This document shows, in pieces, positions 17,231-27,587 of a stretch of 64,000 bases of DNA. The DNA lies in the NCBI GenBank assembly GCA_016185205.1, contig JACPOA010000017.1, positions 1 through 64,000 of the forward strand, read 5' to 3'. A program made the position numbers and the translations under genes. Origin of the DNA: Hyphomicrobiales bacterium (lineage in GTDB: Bacteria > Pseudomonadota > Alphaproteobacteria > Rhizobiales > Xanthobacteraceae). Under the pieces are notes generated by a model. It was not told where the DNA came from. It searched no databases and worked only from the letters and a program-made list of their open reading frames with translations. Positions within the stretch are counted from its first letter, which is position 1. Each line of letters begins with the position of its first letter.

Positions 17231-17854
17231 TTAAGCTGCCGTTGTGGTCGGCGCCGCCCACGGTCTGCTCTGCTGGTCGCGGGCTTTGAATGCCGCGATG
17301 TGCGCCCGGTAGCTTTCCGTCAGGTCAACATCATCCCAGCCGTTCAGCAGTTGATCGCGGCTTACGGGGTCGATCGCGAACGCGCAGCATAGGTCACGGC
17401 AGCTGATGGTCTGCTGCTCCAGGTCGACGGTGACCGTCTGCTCCGGATCGCCGGCCAGCACGGCGGCAATCTTGGCAATCTCCTCCTCGGGCATGATCGC
17501 AGTCAGCAAACCATTCTTGACCGCGTTCTGTGCAAAGATATCGCCAAACGAGGGTGCGATGACACAACGGATGCCGTGGTCGTAGATCGCGTAGACCGCC
17601 GCCTCGCGCGATGAGCCACCGCCGAAATTGCGGCCAACGAGCAGGATCTTGGCGCCGCGACAGATCGGCTGGTTGAACGAAAAATCGGCGCGCTCCTTGC
17701 CATCGGCATCGAAGCGCAGGTCCTGGAACAGTACCGTGCCGAGCCCCTTCGAGCGCGGCCACTTGAGATAGCGCGCCGGCAGAATCTGGTCGGTGTTCAG
17801 ACTCGGCAGCAGCAGAGGGCAGGCTTTGGCCGTGAGGCGGACGAATTTTTCCAT
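17231..17854 (-). CDS. leuD: LeuD-type (aconitase family) hydratase small subunit
   Basis: A 207-residue small subunit of the isopropylmalate isomerase/aconitase superfamily. Family elements are LLLPSLNTDQILPARYL near residues 13-30, ILLVGRNFGGGSSREAAVYA near 70-90 (the substrate-determining loop) and APSFGDIFAQNAVKNGLL near 100. It pairs with the LeuC-type subunit at 18122-19534. Location beside a GntR regulator, a Liv-type importer and a PEP-mutase-family lyase suggests a catabolic hydratase rather than the leucine-biosynthesis enzyme, but the sequence alone does not settle the substrate. Confidence 0.88.
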   Translation of the reverse strand: MEKFVRLTAKACPLLLPSLNTDQILPARYLKWPRSKGLGTVLFQDLRFDADGKERADFSFNQPICRGAKILLVGRNFGGGSSREAAVYAIYDHGIRCVIAPSFGDIFAQNAVKNGLLTAIMPEEEIAKIAAVLAGDPEQTVTVDLEQQTISCRDLCCAFAIDPVSRDQLLNGWDDVDLTESYRAHIAAFKARDQQSRPWAAPTTTAA

Positions 17855-17867
17855 GACGTTTCTTGCC

Positions 17868-18110
17868 CTAGTTCGGCGTCGCCCCTGACGCCTTCACGAT
17901 CGGTGCCCAGCGTTCAATGTCCTGGCGCACGAAGGCGGTGAATTCTGCCGGCGTATCTCCCACTGGCGTGGCGCCTTCGCTCTTCAATCGCTTTTGCATC
18001 TCCGCGTCGGCGAGCCCGGCACGAAGCGCTTGCGGAAACAAGAGCATGGTGCAAGCGAGGGCCAGGCTGAGAGCAATGCTCCGAGAGCGAACCGCAGGTC
18101 CTGAAACCAT
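17868..18110 (-). pseudogene. TctC-type binding protein remnant (in-frame internal deletion)
   Basis: The 80-residue frame joins a signal peptide (RSIALSLALACTMLLFPQAL) directly to the last ~50 residues typical of TctC/Bug proteins: LADAEMQKRLKSEGATPVG, then TPAEFTAFVRQDIERWAPIV and KASGATPN. Intact family members have about 320 residues, so roughly 240 in the middle are missing while frame, start and stop are kept. It lies between leuC and leuD, 11 and 13 bases from each. The original gene probably encoded the uptake protein for the substrate of this operon. A secreted mini-protein function is possible but less likely. Confidence 0.7.
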
Positions 18111-18121
18111 GCTCTGCCTCA

Positions 18122-19534
18122 CTATGCCTTGCGGCCGGCCAGCAGCGGCCGCACGTCGGCAAGATGGCCGGCGACCGCCGCGGCGGCGACCATCGCCGGC
18201 GACATGAGATGCGTGCGGGCGCCTGGGCCTTGCCGGCCGCGGAAATTGCGATTGGTGGTGGAGGCGCAGCGCTCGCCGGACGGCACCAGGTCGCCGTTGA
18301 TGCCGACGCACATCGAGCAGCCGGACTCGGCCCATTCCAGTCCTGCGTCGCGGAACACCTTGTCGAGGCCTTCCTCTTCCGCCTGACGCTTCACCAGCGT
18401 TGAGCCGGGCGACACGAGTCCCGGCACCTTGGAGACGCGGCCGGCCAGCACGGCGGCGGCGGCCCGCAGGTCCTCGATGCGGGAATTGGTGCAGGAGCCG
18501 ATGAAGACGCGGTCGACGGCGATCTCGGTCAGCTTCTTGCCCGGCGCTATGCCCATGTAGTCGAGCGCGTCGCGCAGATATTGCGCGCGCACCGGATCGC
18601 TCTCGCGCGCCGGGTCGGGGACGGTGGCATCGATCGGCAGCGCGTCGTCGGGCGTGGTGCCCCAGGTGACGATCGGCGCGATGCCGCCGGCATCGAGTGT
18701 GACATCGCGGTCGAAGGCCGCACGGGGATCGGAGGTGAGCTTCGTCCAGGCCTCGACCGCCTGCTCGAAGGCCGCGCCTTTCGGCGCGTAGGGCCGCCCC
18801 TTCAGATAGGCGAAGGTAGTCGCGTCAGGCGCGACCATGCCGCAGCGGGCGCCCGCTTCGATCGACAGATTGCACAAGGTCAGGCGGCCTTCCATCGACA
18901 GCGCCCGGATCGCGCTGCCGGCAAATTCGATGGCGTGGCCCTGCGCGCCGTCGGCATGGACACGCGCGATGATGGCGAGCGCGATGTCCTTGGCGGCGAT
19001 GCCGGGAGCCGCTACGCCGTCAACCGTGACGCGCATTGTTTTCGGTTTTTTTTGCCAGATGGTCTGTGTCATCAGCACATGCGCGACTTCTGAAGCGCCG
19101 ATGCCGAAGGCATAGGCGCCGAAAGCCCCGTGCGTGGAGGTGTGGCTGTCACCGCAGACGATCAGCAGGCCGGGAAGCGTGAGACCTTGTTCGGGGCCGA
19201 CCACATGCACGATGCCCTGGCGCGGATCGTGCAAGCCGAACAGGCTGATGTGATTGTCCGCGGCGTTTTTCTCGAGGTTGCAGACCATGGCCGCGATCTC
19301 GGGATTGGGAATCTTGCGGTCGCGTCCGCGCGTCGGCACGTAGTGGTCGGCGACACCAAAGGTGAGGCTTGGCTCGGCCACCGTGCGGCCGCGCGCCTGC
19401 ATCTGGCTAAAGCCGTGGAACGAACCTTCGTGCACGTAATGCCGGTCGACCCAAAGCAACGCGGCGCCGTCCTCGCGGCGCGTGATTTCGTGCGCCGACC
19501 ATAGCTTGTCGATCAAGGTTTGCGGCTCGCTCAT
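18122..19534 (-). CDS. leuC: LeuC-type (aconitase family) hydratase large subunit
   Basis: A 470-residue large subunit with the start MSEPQTLIDKLWSAHEITRR at 19534. The three [4Fe-4S] cysteines are visible: one in DRVFIGSCTNSRIEDL near residue 345 and two in WAESGCSMCVGINGD near 405-410. The substrate-side motif CGDSHTSTHGAFGAYAFGIG lies near 130-150. It forms a heterodimer with the LeuD-type subunit two frames downstream. It is divergent from a GntR regulator that heads a transporter and lyase operon, suggesting coordinated catabolic control; 3-isopropylmalate, citraconate or 2,3-dimethylmaleate-type substrates are all possible. Confidence 0.9.
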   Translation of the reverse strand: MSEPQTLIDKLWSAHEITRREDGAALLWVDRHYVHEGSFHGFSQMQARGRTVAEPSLTFGVADHYVPTRGRDRKIPNPEIAAMVCNLEKNAADNHISLFGLHDPRQGIVHVVGPEQGLTLPGLLIVCGDSHTSTHGAFGAYAFGIGASEVAHVLMTQTIWQKKPKTMRVTVDGVAAPGIAAKDIALAIIARVHADGAQGHAIEFAGSAIRALSMEGRLTLCNLSIEAGARCGMVAPDATTFAYLKGRPYAPKGAAFEQAVEAWTKLTSDPRAAFDRDVTLDAGGIAPIVTWGTTPDDALPIDATVPDPARESDPVRAQYLRDALDYMGIAPGKKLTEIAVDRVFIGSCTNSRIEDLRAAAAVLAGRVSKVPGLVSPGSTLVKRQAEEEGLDKVFRDAGLEWAESGCSMCVGINGDLVPSGERCASTTNRNFRGRQGPGARTHLMSPAMVAAAAVAGHLADVRPLLAGRKA

Positions 19535-19584
19535 GGGCAATCGATTTGCCTCCGAGGGACGGGCTTGTCGAGGGTGCGCAATAA

Positions 19585-19603
19585 TGTATGCTAAAAGATA
19601 CCA
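19585..19603. promoter_or_regulatory. Possible GntR operator
   Basis: TGTAT-N8-ATACCA forms an imperfect inverted repeat in the 111-base divergent gap between leuC and the GntR gene. HutC/GntR proteins bind short GTxTAxAC-type dyads, so this is a candidate; the similarity is weak. Confidence 0.3.
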
Positions 19604-19645
19604 AGTAAAGCGCCGCCCCCGGGTGGCCCTTGGAGGGGGCGCCAC

Positions 19646-20524
19646 GTGCGCGACTGGCTCGGCGAGGCGAAGGCAAAGCAAGTCTATCTCGTCCTGCGCG
19701 ACCGCATTCTCAGCGGCGCGTCGGGTTTCGACGCCAAGCTCCCCACCGAAAACGAACTGGCGGAATTGCACGACGTATCGCGGGTGACGGTGCGGCGCGC
19801 GCTGGGCGAGCTCGCCCGCGAGCGGCTGATCGAGCGGCGGCGCAGCAGTGGCACGCGGGTGATCTACCGGCCGTCACCGGCGCCTGTGACTGCCGACATT
19901 TCCGGCGTGCTTGCCAATCTCGCCGTCATGGGGCGGCGGACCGCGGTCAAACTGTTGTCGTTCGATTATGTGCCGGCCGAGGGGTCGGTGGCACAGGCGC
20001 TCGGCGCCGCGCCCGACCAACTCTTGCAGCGCTCGGTGCGCGTGCGCTCGATCGACGGCATGCCGTTCTCCTACCTTACCACGCACGTGCCCGAGAGCAT
20101 CTCGGTGACCTTCACCAAACAGGAGCTCGGCTCGCGGCCACTGCTGGAATTGCTTGAGCGCGCCGGCGTGAAAGTGGAATCCGCTCGCCAGCGGATCAGC
20201 GCGGGACTTGCTTCGCCCGACGTTGCCGAGTCACTCGACGTGCGCACCGGCTCGCCGGTGCTCGAATTGATCCGCGTGTCCTTCGATCAGCTTGGCCGCG
20301 GCGTCGAGCATCTGCATGCTCTCTACCGGCCCGACCGCTACGCCTTTGAAATCGATCTGGTGCGCTCGGGCACCGCCGACACCAAGGCCTGGTCGCCGGT
20401 CGTGCGCAGGAAGAGCAAAGCGAAGATAAAGCTGCCGAATACCGGTGAGTTGAACAGGACGGACAAACGGTTGCATTTGACGCCATCACGCCAGAGGGAG
20501 ACGAAAAACCATGCCAGATCGTAA
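19646..20524 (+). CDS. GntR-family (HutC/UTRA-type) transcriptional regulator
   Basis: A 292-residue protein. The winged-helix domain spans residues ~8-75: VYLVLRDRILSG, LPTENELAELHDVSRVTVRR with the recognition helix, then LIERRRSSGTRV. A UTRA-like ligand-binding domain follows (~95-245), including SPVLELIRVSFDQLGRGVEH and HALYRPDRYAFEID, typical of HutC-type members. The start is GTG at 19646 with a GGAGGGGG box just upstream. The stop overlaps the start of the binding-protein gene by 14 bases, so the regulator is co-transcribed with the importer. It is divergent from leuC and probably senses the imported compound. Confidence 0.9.
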   Translation: MRDWLGEAKAKQVYLVLRDRILSGASGFDAKLPTENELAELHDVSRVTVRRALGELARERLIERRRSSGTRVIYRPSPAPVTADISGVLANLAVMGRRTAVKLLSFDYVPAEGSVAQALGAAPDQLLQRSVRVRSIDGMPFSYLTTHVPESISVTFTKQELGSRPLLELLERAGVKVESARQRISAGLASPDVAESLDVRTGSPVLELIRVSFDQLGRGVEHLHALYRPDRYAFEIDLVRSGTADTKAWSPVVRRKSKAKIKLPNTGELNRTDKRLHLTPSRQRETKNHARS

Positions 20525-21728
20525 ATCACCATTCACGCGCCGCGAATTTATCGCCAGCTCGGCCCTAGTCGGTGCGGCGAGTCTCGCCATGCCGTCGATC
20601 CTGCGAGCGCAGGGGGCCGGGGTGAAGCTCGGCATCTTGCATCCGGTCAGCGGCGCGCTCTCTTATTCCGGCACACAAGGAAGGCTCGGCGCCACGCTGG
20701 CGATCGAGGAGATCAATGCGGCCGGCGGCATCAAAGGATTGGGCAAGATCGACCCGCTGCTGGGCGACGCGCTGTCGACGCCGGAAGGCGGCACCGCCGA
20801 AGTCGAGAAGATGAATTCGGCTGGTGTCGCCGCAATCGTCGGCGGCTATGCCAGCGCGGTCTGTCTCGCAGTCAGCCAGGCGGCGTCGCGCTACGATCTG
20901 CCCTACGTCGTCGATGTCGGCGTGGCGGACTCGATCGTTACCCGCGGCCTCAAGAATACCTTCCGTTTCGGCCCGGGCTTCGGCGTGATCGCGAAAACGG
21001 CGCTCGAAAACCTCGCCGCCATCAACGACGCGGCCGGCAAGCCGGCCAAGACCGTGATGATCGTGCATGAGGATTCGCTATTCGGCTCCGGCCTTGCCAA
21101 GCTTTTGAACGCGCAACTGCCGGCGCACGGCTTCCAGATTCTGGAGACGATCCCGCATCCGACGCCGACGCGCGACTTCAACAACGTCGTTCTCAAGATC
21201 AAGGCACAAAACCCGGATCTCGTGATCCCGGCCGACTATTACAACGAATATGTCCTGCTCGCGCGCACCATGCAGCAGCAGAAGGTGAAGCCGAAGGGCA
21301 TCTATTCGGTGCTCGGCGGCGCGGCCTCGTCCTACAAGTTCGTCAAGGAATTCCCGGAAGCCGCCAAATACATCATGGACTGCAATCACTGGTTCGACCC
21401 ACGCAATCCGAAGGCGCTGGCGTTGAAGAAGAAGGTCGAGGACAAGGGGCAGTTCTACACCTACGAGGTGTACATGAACTACAGCTGCGTCATGCTCGTT
21501 GCCGACGCACTCGCGCGCGCCGGTTCGGCCGACCGCGCCAAGCTGACCGCAGCGTTGGAAAGCTCGACCTTCTCCGGCCACGTCATGCCCTACGGGCCGA
21601 CCAAGTTCGTCAACGGCCAGAACCAGGGAGCCGCGCCCGTTAATACCCAGGTGCTCGATAACGACATCAAGGTCGTGCTGCCGGCTAACTTCGCGCAGGC
21701 CAAGCCCGTGTTCCCGATGCCGGCCTGA
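20511..21728 (+). CDS. Liv-type ABC transporter substrate-binding protein (Tat signal)
   Basis: A 405-residue type-I periplasmic binding protein. The N-terminus has a twin-arginine motif (FTRREFIASSALVGA) and cleavage near LRAQG, so export by Tat is likely. The mature start VKLGILHPVSGALSYSG and later ATLAIEEINAAGG are the Peripla_BP_6 (LivJ/LivK) family hallmarks. It serves the livHMGF genes downstream. A strong hairpin after its stop probably keeps its transcript more abundant than that of the permease genes. The ligand is unknown; family members bind amino acids, amides, urea and aromatic or short carboxylic acids. Confidence 0.93.
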   Translation: MPDRKSPFTRREFIASSALVGAASLAMPSILRAQGAGVKLGILHPVSGALSYSGTQGRLGATLAIEEINAAGGIKGLGKIDPLLGDALSTPEGGTAEVEKMNSAGVAAIVGGYASAVCLAVSQAASRYDLPYVVDVGVADSIVTRGLKNTFRFGPGFGVIAKTALENLAAINDAAGKPAKTVMIVHEDSLFGSGLAKLLNAQLPAHGFQILETIPHPTPTRDFNNVVLKIKAQNPDLVIPADYYNEYVLLARTMQQQKVKPKGIYSVLGGAASSYKFVKEFPEAAKYIMDCNHWFDPRNPKALALKKKVEDKGQFYTYEVYMNYSCVMLVADALARAGSADRAKLTAALESSTFSGHVMPYGPTKFVNGQNQGAAPVNTQVLDNDIKVVLPANFAQAKPVFPMPA

Positions 21729-21744
21729 ACGATCCAAATCTCAT

Positions 21745-21786
21745 GCGGTTGCGAGCGACGCTCAGGCGCCGCTCGCAACCGCTTTT
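21745..21786 (+). terminator. Intercistronic terminator/attenuator after the SBP gene
   Basis: A perfect 13-bp stem (GCGGTTGCGAGCG / CGCTCGCAACCGC) with a 12-base loop is followed by TTTT. Its position between binding-protein and permease genes fits partial termination giving excess binding protein. Confidence 0.8.
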
Positions 21787-21807
21787 GCCGAGCAGGCGTG
21801 TAGCCCT

Positions 21808-22680
21808 TTGTTTTCGCCGGTCATCCTGATCACCGCGATCCTCAACGGTCTCTTAACCGGCGCGGTCTATGCGCTGGTCGCGCTGGGCTTAACGCTGATC
21901 TACGGCGTACTGCACATCATTAATTTCGCCCATGGCGCGCTGCTGAGCGCGGCGCTGTTTGCGGCTTTCTTTGCCTTCCATCTTCTGGGGCTCGATCCCT
22001 ATCTCGCCGCGCTGCTAATCGCGCCGATATTCTTTGGGTTCGGCTATGCGCTACAGCGCCTGATCATCGGCCCCGTCTCGCATGGCGATGACCGCAACAT
22101 GCTGCTGGTGACGCTCGGCCTGTCGGTGGTGATCGAGAACGTGCTGCTTTACGCGTTTCGCGCCGACACCCGCACCATCGATTTGCCCTATGCGTTCCAA
22201 ACCATCGACTTGGGCTTCACCTTCCTGCCGATCCCACGGCTGATCGGCTTCTGCCTGGTGTTCGCAGTCGCGCTTGTTTTGTGGGCGATCATGCGTAGGA
22301 CCGACGTCGGCAAGGCGATCCGCGCGGTGGCCAAGGAGAAGCTCGGCGCCCAGCTCGCCGGCATCGACGTCGCGCATATTTATGCGATCACCTTCGGACT
22401 CGGCACGGCCTGCGTTGCCATTGCGGCCTGCCTGCTGATCCCGACCTATTACGTCAACCCGACCGTGGGCGATGCCTTCGTGCTGATTGCCTTCACCATC
22501 GTGGTGCTCGGTGGCATGGGCTCGGTGCCCGGCGCGCTGGTCGGCGGCCTGCTGATCGGCGTGGTGGAGAGCCTGTCCGGCCTGTTCCTCGGCGAGTCGC
22601 TCGGCCAGATCGGCATCTTCCTGATCTTCATCGCCGTCCTGCTGGTGCGGCCGACCGGCCTGTTCGGAGCCAGGGCATGA
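21808..22680 (+). CDS. livH: Liv-type ABC transporter permease (LivH)
   Basis: A 290-residue inner-membrane permease with about eight spans. The stretches NGLLTGAVYALVALGLTLIYG and GVLHIINFAHGALL (residues ~10-50), and FTIVVLGGMGSVPGALVGGL (~230) are the LivH family landmarks. The start is taken as TTG at 21808 because it gives the expected N-terminus; there is no strong ribosome binding site. It pairs with LivM, whose ATG overlaps its stop (ATGA). Confidence 0.92.
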   Translation: MFSPVILITAILNGLLTGAVYALVALGLTLIYGVLHIINFAHGALLSAALFAAFFAFHLLGLDPYLAALLIAPIFFGFGYALQRLIIGPVSHGDDRNMLLVTLGLSVVIENVLLYAFRADTRTIDLPYAFQTIDLGFTFLPIPRLIGFCLVFAVALVLWAIMRRTDVGKAIRAVAKEKLGAQLAGIDVAHIYAITFGLGTACVAIAACLLIPTYYVNPTVGDAFVLIAFTIVVLGGMGSVPGALVGGLLIGVVESLSGLFLGESLGQIGIFLIFIAVLLVRPTGLFGARA

Positions 22681-23646
22681 GAGGCCTGCTGCAGATCGCC
22701 GTGGTCGTGGCCGTGTTGGCGGCGGTGCCGCTGGTCGTGCAGTCCAACACCACGCTCAATTTCCTGGTGGTGACGCTGCTGATCGCGCTGGCTGGGCAGG
22801 GCTGGAATATCCTCGGCGGCTATGGCGGCCAGTATTCCTTCGGCCACGCTGCGTTTTTCGGCACCGGCGCCTATGTCACCGCCATCCTGCAGGTGCGCTA
22901 CGGGGTGAACGCCTGGCTGGCCTTCGGCGCCGGCATCGTCCTGGGCGCCGCCGTCGGCGGCGTCATCGGGGCTTTGACCTTTCGCGCCGGCCTACGGGGA
23001 TCGTACTTTGCGCTGGTCTCGCTGGCCTTCGCGGAGGTGTTGCGCATCGTCGCCAGCGTCGCGCCGATCACCGGCGCCGGCGTCGGAACGCTGGTCAAGC
23101 TCGATTTGCGAGTCGAGGCGCTGCAGTTCCAAAGCCGCGCTGTCTTTTATTGGGTCATCCTGGCGCTGGTCGCCGTCTCGCTCCTGGTCGCGCAGAGGCT
23201 TGAGCGCACGCGCTTCGGCACCTGGCTGATCGCGGTGCGCGAAAACGAGGATGCCGCCAAGGCGCTCGGCGTCAATGCCACCCAGGTCAAACTCGGCGCC
23301 ATGGTGATCTCCGCCGCGATTACCGCGGCAGCGGGCTGCTTCTACACGCAGTATTTCCTGTTCGTCGATTCCGGCATCGCCTTTGGTACGCGCATGTCGA
23401 TCGAGGCGCTGCTGACGCCGATCATCGGCGGCGCCGGCACCGTCTTCGGGCCGCTGCTTGGTGCGTTGGTGGTGCAAGCGCTGGGCGAGGGCGCCAAGCT
23501 GGTCGCCGGCGACGCGCCCGGCCTCAGTCTCATCGTCTACGGCTGCGTGCTCGTGCTCGTCATCGCCTTCGCGCCGCGCGGCCTGATCGGTCTGGTCGAG
23601 ACGATCTATCGCCGTGTCGCGCGACCTACCAAGCGCGAGGCCGCGC

Positions 23647-23654
<8 letters not shown>
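22677..23654 (+). CDS. livM: Liv-type ABC transporter permease (LivM)
   Basis: A 325-residue permease. LNFLVVTLLIALAGQGWNIL, GGYGGQYSFGHAAFFGTGAY and TFRAGLRGSYFALVSLAFAE are classical LivM landmarks, and GGAGTVFGPLLGALVV near 258 is the coupling region. It overlaps both livH (ATGA) and livG (8 bases), so all permease and ATPase genes are translationally coupled. Confidence 0.93.
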
Positions 23655-25105
<1,451 letters not shown>

Positions 25106-25108
25106 AGC

Positions 25109-26008
25109 ATGACTGAAAACACCTTGCGCTCTCGTCTCGCGCGCCCGCCGATCCTGATCGCGCCGGGCGTTTATGATCCGCTTACGGCTTTGCTCGCCGA
25201 GCAGGCCGGCTTCGACACGCTCTACGTCTCGGGCGCGGCCATCTCCTATACGCGGCTGGGGCGGCCCGACATAGGCCTGGTTAGCATGAGCGAAGTGGTA
25301 GAGACCGTGGCGCTAATACGCGACCGTGTGCGCGCTTATCTTGTCGTCGATGCCGACACCGGCTACGGCAATGCGCTTAATGTCGAGCGCACTGTGCGCC
25401 TACTCGAGCGCGTCGGCGCTACAGCCATCCAGCTCGAGGATCAGGATTTTCCTAAGCGCTGCGGCCATCTCGACGACAAGGCGTTGATCCCAGCGCCGGA
25501 GATGGTCGGCAAGATCAAGGCGGCGCTCGATGCACGACACTCACGCGAAACCCTGGTGATCGCTCGAACCGACGCAATAGCCGTGGAGGGCTTCGAGCGC
25601 GCCATCGCACGTGCCGTAAGCTACCGCGAGGCGGGTGCCGATATATTATTTGTTGAGGCGCCGAAAACGCGCGCCGAACTTCAACGTATTCCACCCGCGC
25701 TCAATGGCGTGCCGCTGGTGGCAAACATGGTCGAGGGAGGCAAGACGCCCCAGCTTGCGGCGGTGGATCTGGAAGCGATTGGCTTCTCGCTTGTAATCTT
25801 TCCTGGCGGCATCGTCCGCGCATTGGCGCGCACTGCGAGCGAGTTCTACGCCTCACTTGCCGCCCACGGTACCTCCGAACCGTTTCTTGACCGGATGTAT
25901 GACTTCGCTGCTCTCAATGACGTAATCGGCACACCGGCGTTGATCGCGCGCGGCAAACAATATGAAGCGGCGGCTGCGCCGAATAGCAAGAAAGGTGACG
26001 GTACGTGA
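25109..26008 (+). CDS. Isocitrate lyase/PEP mutase superfamily lyase
   Basis: A 299-residue TIM-barrel enzyme. Metal-binding and active-site motifs are YLVVDADTGYGNALNVERT near residue 80-98, AIQLEDQDFPKRCGHLDDK near 110-128 (KRCGH replaces the KKCGH of lyases, with the active-site Cys present) and IARTDAIAVEG near 155. These place it in the 2-methylisocitrate, dimethylmalate and oxaloacetate lyase branch. With the divergent LeuC/LeuD hydratase it would give a hydrate-then-cleave route for a branched dicarboxylate to pyruvate plus a short acid. The gene follows livF by three bases and is likely in the same transcript. Confidence 0.87.
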   Translation: MTENTLRSRLARPPILIAPGVYDPLTALLAEQAGFDTLYVSGAAISYTRLGRPDIGLVSMSEVVETVALIRDRVRAYLVVDADTGYGNALNVERTVRLLERVGATAIQLEDQDFPKRCGHLDDKALIPAPEMVGKIKAALDARHSRETLVIARTDAIAVEGFERAIARAVSYREAGADILFVEAPKTRAELQRIPPALNGVPLVANMVEGGKTPQLAAVDLEAIGFSLVIFPGGIVRALARTASEFYASLAAHGTSEPFLDRMYDFAALNDVIGTPALIARGKQYEAAAAPNSKKGDGT

Positions 26009-26065
26009 TGCGGCCCCAACAGACGCAATACGAAGAGACCGCCAGTAAGCAAAGGAATGTCTCGC

Positions 26066-27526
26066 ATGGATAAACATTTCGATACCATCATCAAGAATGC
26101 CCGAGTGGTTCGTCCGAATAAGACATCGGTCGATTGTCTTGATATTGCGATCAAGAACGGAAAGGTCGCTCAGGTCAGGCCGGAAATTCAGGCCGATCTC
26201 GCTAGCCAAGTCTTTGATGCCGAGAATCGTCTTGCGTTCCCGGGTTGCGTCGATGCGCATATGCATATCGGCATATATGCGCCGCTCGCCCAGGATGCAG
26301 TTTCGGAGAGCAAGGCCGCAGCAATGGGAGGCGTTACCTCAAGCCTGAATTACCTACGCACGGGACAGTACTACCTCAATAGGGGTGGCCCTTACCGCGA
26401 GTTTATGCCCGAAGTGTTCAAACAGTCAGAGGGACGATTTTGGGTCGATTACGGCTTTCATATTGCGCCGATTGAGGCGGGCCACATCGATGAAATGGAG
26501 CATCTCGTCACCGAACATGGGGTGACTTCGTTTAAGATCTTCATGTTCTACGGAGGCTATGGGCTGCACGGACGCTCGTCGCGGCAAAACGATTTTTTGA
26601 TGATCGGCCCCGACGAGCGTTATGACATCGCGCATTTCGAGTTCATTATGCGGTCCGCACAGCGCTTGATGAACAAATTCCCCGATCGCGCATCCCACAT
26701 CAGCGTCAGTCTGCATTGCGAACTCGCAGAGATTCTCACTGCATATACCAAAATCGTGGAACGAGAGGGCAAGTTGACCGGCCTGCATGCCTACAGCGCC
26801 GCGCGCCCGCCGCATTCCGAGGGTCTTGCCATCTGGATTGCGTCCTATCTCGCCAATGAAACCAATTGCCTGAACATCAATCTGTTGCACTTGAGTTCAC
26901 GCAAAGCAGTGGATGCCGCGTGGACCATGCAGCAGGTTTTTCCGCACATCGCTTTCCGCCGCGAAGTGACAGTTGGCCATCTTCTGCTTGATACCGATTG
27001 CGAGTGCGCCGTGCACGCCAAAGTCAATCCGCCAATCCGCCCACGCGAGGACGTCGAAGCACTGTGGCAGGCTGTGCTTGACCGTAAAATCGACTGGATC
27101 GTCAGCGATCATGCTTGCTGTTCAGCCGAGCAGAAGTGGTCAAAAGACGACCCAGCCAATATTTGGCTGGCCAAAGCGGGATTTGGCGGCACCGAATATC
27201 TCCTTTCAGCCGTTGTGAGTGAGGGCAGCAAGCGTGGCATGTCATACAATCACATGGCCGAGCTTTTAAGCTGGAAGCCAGCACAACGTTTCGGGTTACC
27301 AAGCAAGGGGGATATCGCTCCGGGCTATGACGCGGATATCGCGATCGTCGATCCGCACGAGAGTTTCGTGGTACGCGCCGCCGAATCTCTGTCCGAGCAA
27401 GGCTACTCGCCGTTCGAAGGTGTCGAACTCAGCGGCAAGGTGAAGAGTACTTTTTTGCGAGGCGCTGTTGTTTATGACGGCGGGAACATCGTCGGGCCAG
27501 CTCGCGGCAAATATCTGCGAAGGTGA
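26066..27526 (+). CDS. Dihydropyrimidinase/hydantoinase-like amidohydrolase
   Basis: A 486-residue binuclear-metal amidohydrolase. The metal ligands are visible: FPGCVDAHMHIG near residue 57-68, the carbamylated-lysine region FKIFMFYGGYG near 155, the His of LHLSS near 270 and the Asp of IVSDHACC near 345; GDIAPGYDADIAIVDP closes the barrel. Members hydrolyse cyclic amides such as dihydropyrimidines, hydantoins, allantoin or cyclic enamides. The ATG at 26066 has an AAAGGA box nine bases upstream; 26057 is an alternative three codons earlier. Codon use is less GC-biased than in the liv genes, which suggests a separate origin. Confidence 0.85.
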   Translation: MDKHFDTIIKNARVVRPNKTSVDCLDIAIKNGKVAQVRPEIQADLASQVFDAENRLAFPGCVDAHMHIGIYAPLAQDAVSESKAAAMGGVTSSLNYLRTGQYYLNRGGPYREFMPEVFKQSEGRFWVDYGFHIAPIEAGHIDEMEHLVTEHGVTSFKIFMFYGGYGLHGRSSRQNDFLMIGPDERYDIAHFEFIMRSAQRLMNKFPDRASHISVSLHCELAEILTAYTKIVEREGKLTGLHAYSAARPPHSEGLAIWIASYLANETNCLNINLLHLSSRKAVDAAWTMQQVFPHIAFRREVTVGHLLLDTDCECAVHAKVNPPIRPREDVEALWQAVLDRKIDWIVSDHACCSAEQKWSKDDPANIWLAKAGFGGTEYLLSAVVSEGSKRGMSYNHMAELLSWKPAQRFGLPSKGDIAPGYDADIAIVDPHESFVVRAAESLSEQGYSPFEGVELSGKVKSTFLRGAVVYDGGNIVGPARGKYLRR

Positions 27527-27587
27527 GAAGTCACGCGCACGCAATGAATTATTTTCAATGTCCGCTGACGCGCCACATCGAGGCATG

